The notes below the pieces were generated by a model. It was not told where the DNA came from. It saw nothing but the letters and a program-made list of their open reading frames with translations, and did not search any database. A DNA stretch of 37,751 bases, taken from contig JACNJX010000031.1 in NCBI GenBank assembly GCA_014382345.1, positions 1 to 37,751 of the forward strand. Direction: 5' to 3'. Source of the stretch: Alphaproteobacteria bacterium. GTDB taxonomy: Bacteria; Pseudomonadota; Alphaproteobacteria; Rhodospirillales; Casp-alpha2. How positions within the stretch are numbered: position 1 is the first letter of the stretch; each line of letters starts with the position of its first letter. Below, piece by piece: positions 16,488 to 24,264 of this stretch. Both the position numbers and the translations under genes were made by a program.

Positions 16488-17294
16488 ATGATTTTCGTTC
16501 GTGCTTTTGTCGTTTCATTGTGCGTGATGTCGCTTTGCGTGTCGATGGCCGCTGCCGAGCAGACTCTCAAGATCAAGCCCCGTTCCGGCGTGACCCTGAA
16601 AATGCTGGCCGATAACCCCGGCGGCGCCCCAGGGGAGACCAGGGCCATCGCCGTCTTGTTTCCGGGCGGCAGTGGAAAGGTCAACGTCAAGAACGACGGC
16701 ACTTTCAAGGGCACCAAGGGGAATTTTCTGACCCGCTCGCGCAAGATGTTTTCCGGCCACGGGCTGGTCACGGTGTTGTTCGACGCGCCGTCCGATCATA
16801 AGGACAAGGAAGGACTGACGTTCGATTATCGTATGACCGAAGAGCACGCCGGCGATATCAAGCTGGCCATGGCCAAGCTGCGCGAGACCTTTCCCGGACT
16901 GCCCCTATGGCTAGTCGGCACCAGCCGGGGCACCACCTCGGTGGGGAATGCGGCGGCCAACATCAAGGACGGCGGCCCAGACGGGCTGGTGCTGACGGCT
17001 TCGGTCGGAACGTCTTCCAAACACGGCGGAAATGTCCTGGATTATGATCTGGCCTCGATCACCATGCCGGTGCTTGTCGCTCACCATCAGGAAGACGGCT
17101 GCTCTCTCACTCCGGTTTCCGGCGCCAAGGACATCAAGGCCGCGCTCAGCGGATCGAAAAGCGCCGAACTGATGATTTTCGAAGGCGGCTCATCCGGCAG
17201 CGGAAGGGAATGCGGGGCAAAGAGCCATCACGGCTTTCTCGGGATCGAACAGAAAGTCGTCGACGCCATCGCCGCCTGGATCAAAAGCCACTAA
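16488..17294 (+). CDS. Exported alpha/beta hydrolase-like protein
   Basis: This 268-residue protein starts with a signal peptide (to about residue 23, SMAAAEQ). The body looks like an alpha/beta hydrolase. It has the nucleophile elbow GTSRG with Ser146, a strand ending AHHQEDGCSLTP that could supply the acidic residue, and a late KSHHGFLG that could supply the histidine. Two cysteines (DGC and REC) might form a periplasmic disulfide. It may be a periplasmic esterase or peptidase, but no substrate can be named. GGAGGCAGGG precedes the ATG. It converges on erpA with an 11-base gap. Confidence 0.7.
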   Translation: MIFVRAFVVSLCVMSLCVSMAAAEQTLKIKPRSGVTLKMLADNPGGAPGETRAIAVLFPGGSGKVNVKNDGTFKGTKGNFLTRSRKMFSGHGLVTVLFDAPSDHKDKEGLTFDYRMTEEHAGDIKLAMAKLRETFPGLPLWLVGTSRGTTSVGNAAANIKDGGPDGLVLTASVGTSSKHGGNVLDYDLASITMPVLVAHHQEDGCSLTPVSGAKDIKAALSGSKSAELMIFEGGSSGSGRECGAKSHHGFLGIEQKVVDAIAAWIKSH

Positions 17295-17305
17295 GTGGGG
17301 ATTGT

Positions 17306-17662
17306 TTAAATCGAGAACGAAGCGCCGCAGCCGCAGCTGGCCGTGGCGTTGGGGTTGCTGACCTGAAAGAAAGCGCCCCCCAAATCTTCCTTGTAGTCCA
17401 CTTCCGAGCCTTCCAGCAGGCCCAGCGACGTTTCATCGATGACCACGGTGACGCCGGCGTGCTCGAACGTCAGGTCATCGTCGGCCAGCGTATCGTCGAG
17501 GTTGAAGCCGTACTGAAACCCGGAACAGCCGCCGCCGGACACGGCGATGCGCAGCATCAGGGCGTCGTTGCCTTCCATTTCCTTCAGCGCCCGGATGCGG
17601 GCGGCACACGAATCGGTAATGGTCAGGTTGTTCGCGGTTTGTGTCGTTGTTCCTTCGGGCAT
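17306..17662 (-). CDS. erpA: Iron-sulfur cluster insertion protein (A-type carrier)
   Basis: This 118-residue A-type carrier transfers Fe-S clusters to apo-enzymes. The three cluster-binding cysteines are present: GGGCSGF (Cys46) and CGCG near the C-terminus (Cys110, Cys112). The N-terminal tail before LTITDSCAARI is slightly long. In alphaproteobacteria this gene usually lies beside dgt; here about 2.5 kb holding the heme-binding-like and ECF sigma genes separates them. Confidence 0.9.
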   Translation of the reverse strand: MPEGTTTQTANNLTITDSCAARIRALKEMEGNDALMLRIAVSGGGCSGFQYGFNLDDTLADDDLTFEHAGVTVVIDETSLGLLEGSEVDYKEDLGGAFFQVSNPNATASCGCGASFSI

Positions 17663-17747
17663 GCCTTCAACTCATTGATTTGGCGAAAGTTCCAATCTTG
17701 CGTAGTACGTCTTATGTAGTGCGGGGCGGGCGAAAGTCAAATAGAGC

Positions 17748-18167
17748 TTACTTTTTCGCAAAGGCTTTCAACGCCGCCCCGGCGCAAACCATGTCCTGCT
17801 CGGCGGTGCCGCCCGACACGCCAATGGCGCCGACGACCGTTCCACGCACACTCACCGGATAGCCGCCGCCAACGGTGGAAAACCGCCCCTTGGACGACGT
17901 GTGGATGCCGAACACCAGATTCCCGGGCTGGCATATTTCGTTGTATTCGTGGGTTGGGCGTTTGGAGACGGCGGCGGTGAACGCCTTGTCGGCGGACAAA
18001 TCGACGCTGAGAATCTTGGCCCCATCCATGCGTTCGAAGGCGATCAGGTTGCCCGATTCATCGGTGACAGCGATGCACATGGGTACGCCCATGGCCGTGG
18101 CCTTACGGGCGGCGCCCCGGATCAGCTTGCGGGCGTCCTCCAGGGACAGGCGTTTGATGTTCAGCAC
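17748..18167 (-). CDS. GlcG/HbpS-like heme-binding domain protein (DUF336)
   Basis: This 139-residue single-domain protein resembles GlcG/HbpS. Markers are SLEDARKLIRGAARKATAMG, MCIAVTDESGNLIAFERMDG, the helix SADKAFTAAVSKRPT, and the glycine-rich end GGGYPVSVRGTVVGAIGVSG followed by AEQDMVCAGAALKAF. Some relatives bind heme or sense redox; others have no assigned role. I chose GTG 18167 because GAGGAAG lies 5-6 bases upstream and the product then starts as relatives do (LNIKRLSLEDA). A longer frame to 18371 would overlap the anti-sigma gene. Confidence 0.82.
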   Translation of the reverse strand: MLNIKRLSLEDARKLIRGAARKATAMGVPMCIAVTDESGNLIAFERMDGAKILSVDLSADKAFTAAVSKRPTHEYNEICQPGNLVFGIHTSSKGRFSTVGGGYPVSVRGTVVGAIGVSGGTAEQDMVCAGAALKAFAKK

Positions 18168-18268
18168 GGGCTTCCTCCACAACTCAACTTGCCCGGTTGA
18201 TATACCAGCATTGTCCCAAAAAGTGTATGGGGGAGAAGCCGCAGGGCCGATCCAGGGTCGGCAGGTGA

Positions 18269-19051
18269 CTAGGGCCGCTCGAGGTCCCTGTAGACCTTGT
18301 TGGCGATGGTTATGAGCCGGGCCCGGTCTACGGGCGCGATCAAGGCATAGGCGAACGCCTCTTCCACCCAATAAAAGGCGGAGACTCCCGCCTTGGATGC
18401 GAAGCGGAAAGAGGTGTCTTTCGTGTCCTGGAGTCCGCGCACATAGACGGTCAGGCGTTTTCCGTCCTTCTTTTCATACATGAACTGTGCCGCGGGCCTT
18501 GCCCCTTCGGCCAGCAGGCGGCCGCCGACTAGGCTGTACCCGGCGTCCAGCAGGTCCGGCGCGCGTAATTTGGTGCCGAGTCGCTTCGATAGCCAGGCCA
18601 CGAGATGGGCTTCTTGGGTGGCGGGCACCTCGACCGGGTGGCGAACCTCGGCCACGAACACCCTGTGCGCGCCCATGGCTTGGTTGACAAAGGCGCTGGT
18701 GGAGGCCTGCGGGAACAGGGCCGATTGACCGTGCAACAGCCAGCCGCCCAAACCGCCGGTCAGCAACAGGAGGACCGAGGCGGCAAGGCGCATCCAGGGA
18801 CCGGATGGTGTGCTGCTTCGCCGGGACCGGCCTGTGACAAGGGCTGCCATGCCCGGTGGCACGTTTTCGTCGAGGACGGGATCGAATTCTTCATGCAGCC
18901 GGGTGTTTTGCAGGCGATAGGCGTGCACGGCGGCGGCGTCGTCGGGGTGTTCGGAAAGCCACGCTTCGACACGGGTCTGTTCGGATGGCGCCAGGCGTCC
19001 GTCGGCAAAGGTGTGGAGGTGGTCCCGGGTGATATCGTCGATACCCGTCAT
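18269..19051 (-). CDS. Anti-sigma factor for the adjacent ECF sigma
   Basis: This 260-residue protein has an N-terminal cytoplasmic helical domain (DHLHTFADGRLAPSEQTRVE, a common anti-sigma pattern), one membrane helix (about 88-107) and a periplasmic C-terminal domain of 150 residues. The zinc-binding HxxxCxxC motif of ZAS-type anti-sigma factors is absent, so it is a metal-free variant. Its ATG overlaps the sigma gene stop by ATGA, so they are coupled. It presumably holds the sigma factor at the membrane until an envelope signal arrives; the signal is unknown. Confidence 0.83.
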   Translation of the reverse strand: MTGIDDITRDHLHTFADGRLAPSEQTRVEAWLSEHPDDAAAVHAYRLQNTRLHEEFDPVLDENVPPGMAALVTGRSRRSSTPSGPWMRLAASVLLLLTGGLGGWLLHGQSALFPQASTSAFVNQAMGAHRVFVAEVRHPVEVPATQEAHLVAWLSKRLGTKLRAPDLLDAGYSLVGGRLLAEGARPAAQFMYEKKDGKRLTVYVRGLQDTKDTSFRFASKAGVSAFYWVEEAFAYALIAPVDRARLITIANKVYRDLERP

Positions 19052-19560
19052 TTCACCCTCCTGATTGTTGGTGTGTCTTCGTTCTCCATAATTTCCCGCA
19101 ACTTTTCCCGGCCCCTGTTAAGGCGCGACATGACCGTGCCGATCGGCACATCCAGCACGTCCGCGGCATCGGCGTAGCTAAGGTCTTCCAGGCCGATCAA
19201 AAGGATGACCTGGCGTTGATCGTCCGGTAGTTTCCCCAGCGCCCGGTCCATGTCCCGCAGGGCCAGGCCGGCTCCTTGTTCGGGCGGCGCGGAGCGCAAA
19301 TCCTCGTGGGTTTCATCCAGCCCGACCTGGCCCGGTTGCCGGGACAGGCGGCGGGCTGCGTTGACATGCAGGTTGTGCAGGATCGTAAACAGCCAGGCGC
19401 GCATATTGGTGCCCGGCGTCCATAGATGAAGCCTATCCATGGCGCGGGTCAGGCAATCCTGGACAAGGTCGTCCGCTTTTTCCCGGTCGCGCAACAAGGC
19501 CCCGGAGTATCGCCGGAGGTGGGGAATCTGCTCGACGATCAGACGGTGGATATCGTCCAA
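19048..19560 (-). CDS. ECF (group IV) RNA polymerase sigma factor
   Basis: This 170-residue sigma-70 family protein has region 2 (YSGALLRDREKADDLVQDCL then MRAWLFTILHNLHVN) and region 4 (LPDDQRQVILLIGLEDLSYA then VPIGTVMSRLNRGREKLRE). The short linker is typical of ECF factors. The start codon is TTG, supported by GGAGGAG six bases upstream and by the match of LDDIHRLIVEQIPHLRRY to the family. It is followed by a coupled anti-sigma gene and preceded on the same strand by a small exported protein gene. Confidence 0.92.
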   Translation of the reverse strand: MDDIHRLIVEQIPHLRRYSGALLRDREKADDLVQDCLTRAMDRLHLWTPGTNMRAWLFTILHNLHVNAARRLSRQPGQVGLDETHEDLRSAPPEQGAGLALRDMDRALGKLPDDQRQVILLIGLEDLSYADAADVLDVPIGTVMSRLNRGREKLREIMENEDTPTIRRVK

Positions 19561-19588
19561 GACGGCTCCTCCGTTTCCGGTTCTTAAC

Positions 19589-19615
19589 GGCCCGACGGCA
19601 TCCGGCCACCGGGCC
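19589..19615 (-). terminator. Hairpin between the small exported protein gene and the sigma gene
   Basis: GGCCCG pairs with CGGGCC, with flanking TAA/TTA able to extend the stem around one unpaired base. On the minus strand it follows the stop of the small gene and precedes the sigma ribosome site. There is no long T-tract, so it may be a partial terminator or attenuator that lowers sigma expression. Confidence 0.4.
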
Positions 19616-19626
19616 TTAAAGAAAAC

Positions 19627-19884
19627 CTACTTGGCGATGCCGAGGATAGCCATAGCCTGATGCAGGGACTTGACCGAGCCTTTGTGGTCTCCGCTCTTGT
19701 GCTGGGCTTCCCCCTTGGCCCGCAGGGAGGCAATTTTCGACATCTGCTGGGCCGACAGCTTCGGGTGGTTTTTCAGGGCCGCGTCGATGGCCTTCATGTC
19801 CTTTGGGCAGGATGAGGCGAAGGCCGGCGTGTTGAGCCCGGCGGCGATCAGGGCTGCGACGGCAATGGCTAATACTTTTTGCAT
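19627..19884 (-). CDS. Small exported protein upstream of the ECF sigma gene
   Basis: I do not recognise this 85-residue protein. It has a clear signal peptide (MQKVLAIAVAALIAAGLNTP, cleavage near AFAS) and a short mature part with one Cys (SSCPKDM). Two amphipathic helices follow, rich in Lys and Ser (LSAQQMSKIASLRAKGEAQH, SVKSLHQAMAILG), a helix-turn-helix-like hairpin in shape only. GGAGAGA precedes the ATG. As the first gene after the predicted ECF-type promoter it could be a target or signal component of the sigma system; this is inference. Confidence 0.7.
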   Translation of the reverse strand: MQKVLAIAVAALIAAGLNTPAFASSCPKDMKAIDAALKNHPKLSAQQMSKIASLRAKGEAQHKSGDHKGSVKSLHQAMAILGIAK

Positions 19885-20191
19885 GAAATCTCTCCGTTGG
19901 TTGGAGCCGGCCCCTTTACCGGCTTACGTATCCATTAACAAACCGCAGCGAAGATTATTCCGCCTCCGGGAAAAATTATTCCATCATCGGAAATATCTTG
20001 CCCATGGTCCGGGCGCACAAAATGCCCCGGAGCTTTTGAGGCAAAAATTCCGGATCCGGGGCAAGTTCAAGGGTTTTAAATTTCATAAAATCCATGTGGG
20101 TTTTATTTAACGCACATTCCAGTTGTTTTTTGGCCTTTAGGGCGATCCCTTCCCCGTTGCCCGGACCCGTGTGCTGGCGTAGGGTCAGGCG
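19885..20191. other. Divergent intergenic region between the ECF operon and dgt
   Basis: Besides the candidate ECF promoter it holds a hairpin pairing ATAAAATCC (20085-20093) with GGGTTTTAT (20098-20106, one G-T pair). On the minus strand a 39-codon frame runs from ATG 20095 to TAA 19976 (starts MDFMKFKTLELAPD) without a good ribosome site. I do not call it a gene. Confidence 0.5.
19934..19982 (-). promoter_or_regulatory. Candidate ECF-type promoter with tandem GGAATAAT
   Basis: On the minus strand GGAATAAT occurs twice, at 19975-19982 and 19954-19961, offset by 21 bases. The proximal copy is followed after about 16 bases by TGTTAAT. GGAA-type -35 elements with a GTT-like -10 are usual for ECF sigma factors. 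It lies about 50 bases before the small exported protein gene, so the operon may be autoregulated. Confidence 0.4.
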
Positions 20192-21388
20192 ATGACGGAA
20201 ATGTTGAAAACCGCGCCCGGACTGGCCCCTTATGCGTGCCATGAGAACGCCAGCCGCGGGCGGCTCCACGACGAGCCCGACAGCGTCACGCGGCGATGTT
20301 TCCAGCGCGACCGCGACCGGATTATCCATTGCGGGGCCTTCCGGCGGCTCGAATACAAGACCCAGGTGTTCGTCAATCACGAAGGTGACAATTACCGCAC
20401 GCGGCTAACCCATACCCTGGAAGTATCGCAGATCGCGCGCTCCATTTGCCGTTCGCTGGAACTGAACGAAGACTTGGGCGAGGTCCTGGCGCTGGCTCAC
20501 GATCTGGGCCATCCGCCGTTCGGCCACGCCGGCGAGGACGCCCTGAAAGAGGTCATGCCGCCGTTCGGCGGGTTCGACCACAACGCGCAATCCTTGAGCG
20601 TGGTGGTAAAGCTGGAAGAACGCTATGCCGGTTTCGACGGCCTCAACCTGACCTGGGAAACCCTGGAAGGGTTGGTCAAGCACAACGGGCCGCTCCTTGC
20701 GGACGGCGGGAACGCTGGCGAACTGCCCCGCGCCATCGCCGAATACGCCAAGGTCCAGGACCTGGAACTCGCCACCTTCGCCAGCGCCGAAGCGCAATCG
20801 GCGGCGCTGGCCGACGACATCGCCTACAACAACCACGACATCGATGACGGCCTGCGCGCCGGCCTGTTTTCCATTGCCGATCTCGCCGACGTGCCGTTGG
20901 CCGGGCCGATCTTTGCCGAGGTCAAAATGGATTACCCCGACATCGACACGTCGCGTCATATCCACGAGGCCGTCCGCCGCCTGATCGGCGCCATGGTGAC
21001 GGACCTTCTGGGCGAATCCCTGAGCCGCATCAAAGCCGCCGGGGTGACGTCCGCCGATGACGTGCGCGCGCTCGACCATCCGGTGATCGGGTTCTCCGAC
21101 GCGATGGCGGAACAGGAAGCCGCCGTGAAGGCATTTCTGTTCGAGAACATGTACCGCCATTACAAACTCAACCGCATGACGTCGAAGGCCAAGCGCGTGG
21201 TTAAAGACCTGTTCGGGCTGTTTCTGGAAGAACCGGAGTGCCTGCCGACGGAATGGCGGAGCAAGCTGGAAGCCGCCGAAGAGAAAACGGCGGGCCAGGT
21301 GGTGGCCGATTACGTGGCTGGAATGACCGACCGCTTCGCCCTGGATGAACACCGCAGGTTATTTGATCTTCGTTCCGGAGCTTCGTGA
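20192..21388 (+). CDS. dgt: dGTP triphosphohydrolase-like HD-domain protein
   Basis: This 398-residue HD-superfamily phosphohydrolase splits dNTPs into nucleoside and triphosphate and so helps control dNTP pools. The metal-binding residues are seen as [13 protein letters not shown] (His74) and [16 protein letters not shown] (His103, Asp104). Family motifs [31 protein letters not shown] and [10 protein letters not shown] precede or follow. Length fits the short bacterial type. It starts the long plus-strand housekeeping run. The usual next gene in alphaproteobacteria, argS, is missing. Confidence 0.93.
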   Translation: MTEMLKTAPGLAPYACHENASRGRLHDEPDSVTRRCFQRDRDRIIHCGAFRRLEYKTQVFVNHEGDNYRTRLTHTLEVSQIARSICRSLELNEDLGEVLALAHDLGHPPFGHAGEDALKEVMPPFGGFDHNAQSLSVVVKLEERYAGFDGLNLTWETLEGLVKHNGPLLADGGNAGELPRAIAEYAKVQDLELATFASAEAQSAALADDIAYNNHDIDDGLRAGLFSIADLADVPLAGPIFAEVKMDYPDIDTSRHIHEAVRRLIGAMVTDLLGESLSRIKAAGVTSADDVRALDHPVIGFSDAMAEQEAAVKAFLFENMYRHYKLNRMTSKAKRVVKDLFGLFLEEPECLPTEWRSKLEAAEEKTAGQVVADYVAGMTDRFALDEHRRLFDLRSGAS

Positions 21389-21416
21389 CGCTTTTTTTGC
21401 CGAGATCAAATATAAT
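21361..21416 (+). promoter_or_regulatory. Inverted repeat at the end of dgt and a TATAAT box before the SPOR gene
   Basis: ATTTGATCT (21361-21369) inside the last dgt codons is the exact complement of AGATCAAAT (21403-21411), with a T-run in the loop. TATAAT follows at 21411-21416, about 36 bases before the SPOR gene. A matching -35 is weak (GTGACG, spacing near 20). The repeat may be a transcript hairpin, an operator or a rearrangement scar. Confidence 0.45.
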
Positions 21417-21451
21417 AGACCCGATTCGCCAACCCTTAAGGACCCCGTCTG

Positions 21452-22501
21452 ATGGCTTCGAGTGAAAACAAGGAAATCAAGGTTACCGCGTCGGACGCCT
21501 TGGAGTTCGAGCCGGTCCTTCATGAGCCGACGGGCGGCGGATGGGGGCTGAAGAGCTTGCTGGCCTTGCTCATTGTCGGTGGCGCCGTCGGCGGCTGGGT
21601 GGTGTATGGCGATGCCCTGATGCAACGGTTCATCGGTGGCGGCGACGCCGGCGTGCCGACAATCAGGGCTGCCTCCGGACCGGTCAAGGTGCGGCCTGAA
21701 AACCCCGGCGGCCTGAAGGTGCCCAACCGGGACAAGCTGGTCTACGACCGTATGCAGAAGGGCCCTGAAAGCGGGGTTGCGGACAGGGGACCGGAACGCC
21801 TGTTGCCACCGCCCGAACAGCCGCTGCCCAAACCCCATTTGAAGACCGGATCCAAAACAGCGCCTGCGGCTGAGACAAAGCCTGCGGCCAAGGAAGCGCC
21901 CGCGGCCCAAATCAAGCCGACCGAGAAAACCAATCCGGTGGCCAAGGTGCCGACGTTAAAGGATGTCAAAGCCGCCAAGCGTCCGACGCCGCCTCCGCCT
22001 CCGCCGGCGCCGCCCTCATCGTCAACGTCTACTGCTGGGTCCACGGCAAGCGGCGCGTCGTTCAGCCAGGCAGGCAAAACAGGGTCCGCACCCGCGCAAC
22101 CGGTCCGCAAGGCCCCGAAAAAGGCTCCGGTAAAACAGCAAGCCGTGGCCAAACCGGTGGAGAAGACAGCCGCCACGGCGAAGAAGGTATCTCCGCCCCC
22201 GGCTCAGATCGCGCCCCAAACCGTAGCCGCCATTTCGAGAGACAAGGCGTATCTGGTGCAATTGGCCGCCGCCCGTTCGTCCGAGGGCGCGCGAGAGGAA
22301 TGGGCGCGTCTGAAGGGAAAGCATCCTGATCTGCTGGGCCACCTCGGCCTGACCATCACCAAGGCGGACCTTGGCGCGGGGAAGGGGGTCTTTTACCGGT
22401 TGCGTGCGGGGCCTCTGGTCGACGAAGGGTCTGCACGGGGGCTTTGCCGGCAACTGTCCCTGCGCCAGATCGGCTGCCTGGTCATCAAGCCGATGCAATA
22501 A
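21452..22501 (+). CDS. SPOR domain protein (septal peptidoglycan binding)
   Basis: This 349-residue bitopic inner membrane protein has a short cytoplasmic start, one membrane helix (about 31-52, LLALLIVGGAVGGWVVYG), a long Pro/Ala/Lys-rich periplasmic linker (about 100-260) and a C-terminal SPOR domain. The domain starts AYLVQLAAARSSEGAREEWA and ends with GVFYRLRAGPLVDEGSARGL and QIGCLVIKPM. SPOR domains bind denuded glycan at the division septum. Its place before nagZ is conserved. The linker is low complexity, including a run of prolines near 180. Confidence 0.88.
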   Translation: MASSENKEIKVTASDALEFEPVLHEPTGGGWGLKSLLALLIVGGAVGGWVVYGDALMQRFIGGGDAGVPTIRAASGPVKVRPENPGGLKVPNRDKLVYDRMQKGPESGVADRGPERLLPPPEQPLPKPHLKTGSKTAPAAETKPAAKEAPAAQIKPTEKTNPVAKVPTLKDVKAAKRPTPPPPPPAPPSSSTSTAGSTASGASFSQAGKTGSAPAQPVRKAPKKAPVKQQAVAKPVEKTAATAKKVSPPPAQIAPQTVAAISRDKAYLVQLAAARSSEGAREEWARLKGKHPDLLGHLGLTITKADLGAGKGVFYRLRAGPLVDEGSARGLCRQLSLRQIGCLVIKPMQ

Positions 22502-22512
22502 GACGCCGCTCC

Positions 22513-23562
22513 GTGCCCCAAACCATTCCTTCTTCCCTGCCCAACGCCGTGATCTACGGCTGTTCCGGGATCGCCCTGACGGAAGATGAAAAACACTTTT
22601 TTGCCGACGCCGACCCGGCAGGCTTTATCCTGTTCCAGCGCAATTGCCGGGATGCGGATCAGGTCCGCGCCCTGGTCGATGACCTGCGCGGCTGCACCGG
22701 GCGAGCCGACGCCCCGGTCCTGATCGACCAGGAAGGCGGCCGGGTACAACGCCTGCAACCGCCCCATTGGCGGGACGCGCCGGCGGCGGCGGGGTTCAAA
22801 ACCCTTGCTGCCGGTGATCGGGATCTTGCTATCGAGGCGGCGCGCCTAAACGCCCAACTGATTGCGGAAGACCTGACCGGCCTGGGCATCACCGTTAATT
22901 GCGCACCGGTGTTGGACGTACCTGCACCGGGCGCGCACGACATTATCGGCGACCGCGCTTTCGGGGATGACCCGGGCACAGTGGCGGCGCTGGGGCTGGC
23001 CACGGCGGAAGGCTTTTTGTCCATGGGCGTCCTGGCGGTGATCAAGCATATTCCCGGCCATGGCCGCGCCGGGGCAGACAGTCATCATGATCTGCCGGTG
23101 GTGGATGCGTCCCTGGCAGACCTTGAAGACACCGATTTTCCGCCCTTCCGGGCGCTTCGCCACATGCCATGGGCGATGACGGCCCATGTGGTGTATTCGG
23201 CCCTCGACGAGGCGGCGCCGGCGACGACGTCGGCGGTCGTGATCCGCGATGTCATCCGCGGTGCCATAGGCTTCGACGGCGTTCTGGTATCGGACGACCT
23301 GTCCATGAAGGCGCTCAAAGGGACGATGCGGGACCGCGCTTCGGCGGCGCTGGCGGCGGGGTGTGATGTGGTCCTGCACTGCTGCGGCGATATGGAGGAA
23401 ATGCAGGCCGTGGCGGAGGGCGTTGGACGCTTGAGCGGCCCGGCCGCCGAGCGTCTCCGGCGGGGCGATGCCATGCGGGGACAAACGCCGGAATGGGACC
23501 GCGCCGCCGCCCTCGGCCGGTTAACCGATATTCTCAAATCCCAATCGGCGGGAGGGGCGTGA
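22513..23562 (+). CDS. nagZ: Beta-N-acetylhexosaminidase
   Basis: This 349-residue GH3-family enzyme removes N-acetylglucosamine from muropeptides during cell-wall recycling. Seen are GFILFQRNCRDADQVRALVD, VLIDQEGGRVQRL, the KHIPGHGRAGADSHHDLPVV block with the catalytic His/Asp dyad, and the nucleophile Asp in VLVSDDLSMKAL. I chose GTG 22513, 11 bases after the SPOR stop. It yields VPQTIPSSLPNAVIYGCSG, close to normal family starts. An ATG at 22444 would lie inside the SPOR gene. The ribosome site is weak, so coupling to the SPOR gene is likely. Confidence 0.93.
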   Translation: MPQTIPSSLPNAVIYGCSGIALTEDEKHFFADADPAGFILFQRNCRDADQVRALVDDLRGCTGRADAPVLIDQEGGRVQRLQPPHWRDAPAAAGFKTLAAGDRDLAIEAARLNAQLIAEDLTGLGITVNCAPVLDVPAPGAHDIIGDRAFGDDPGTVAALGLATAEGFLSMGVLAVIKHIPGHGRAGADSHHDLPVVDASLADLEDTDFPPFRALRHMPWAMTAHVVYSALDEAAPATTSAVVIRDVIRGAIGFDGVLVSDDLSMKALKGTMRDRASAALAAGCDVVLHCCGDMEEMQAVAEGVGRLSGPAAERLRRGDAMRGQTPEWDRAAALGRLTDILKSQSAGGA

Positions 23563-24254
23563 TGGATTTTCCCGGACTGGCCATGACCGTGTCGCTTTGG
23601 GTGCTGCCGGTGCTGTTCGCCGTCACCTTGCACGAAGCGGCGCACGGCTGGGTCGCCTGGCGGCTGGGCGACGATACGGCCTACCGCCTGGGCCGCGTCA
23701 GTTTCAATCCGTTGCGTCATATCGACCTCTTCGGCACGGTGCTGTTGCCTGCGATGATGCTGTTCGCATCGGGCGGACGGATGATGTTCGGATTCGCCAA
23801 ACCGGTGCCGGTGAACTTCGCCGGCCTTGGCCAGCCGCGCCGGGATATGATCCTGGTCGCCATTGCCGGGCCGGGCTCGAACCTGTTGCTGGCGGTGTTG
23901 TCGGCGGCGTTATTGCATCTGCTGCCTCTGTTGTCCGGGGATGTCTATCAGTGGGCCGGCCACAACCTGGTCAATTCGGTGCGAATCAACCTGCTTTTAT
24001 GCGTTTTCAACATGCTGCCGATTCCCCCTTTGGATGGCGGACGGGTGGCCGTGGGGCTGTTGCCGCAGGGCGCCGCGATGCGCCTGGCGCGGCTTGAGCG
24101 CTCAGGTGTGCTGATTATTCTGTTTGGCGTGTTTATCCTGCCGTGGATCGGTGGCAAAATAGGGGTAGACCTGAACGTGTTCTGGTGGTTCGTTGGCCTG
24201 CCGACGGAATTTCTGATGACCGCGGTATTCACGCTCACCGGGCATGGTTCTTAA
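23562..24254 (+). CDS. M50 (site-2 protease-like) membrane metalloprotease
   Basis: This 230-residue polytopic protein has the zinc motif HEAAH (24-28) in the first part and NMLPIPPLDGGRV, which supplies the third ligand Asp. Five or six hydrophobic segments are visible. It belongs to the small M50B subgroup without PDZ or CBS domains; its substrate is unknown. The ATG overlaps the nagZ stop as TGATG, with GGAGGGG just upstream, so the start is firm. Confidence 0.9.
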   Translation: MDFPGLAMTVSLWVLPVLFAVTLHEAAHGWVAWRLGDDTAYRLGRVSFNPLRHIDLFGTVLLPAMMLFASGGRMMFGFAKPVPVNFAGLGQPRRDMILVAIAGPGSNLLLAVLSAALLHLLPLLSGDVYQWAGHNLVNSVRINLLLCVFNMLPIPPLDGGRVAVGLLPQGAAMRLARLERSGVLIILFGVFILPWIGGKIGVDLNVFWWFVGLPTEFLMTAVFTLTGHGS

Positions 24255-24264
24255 AGGAAAATTC

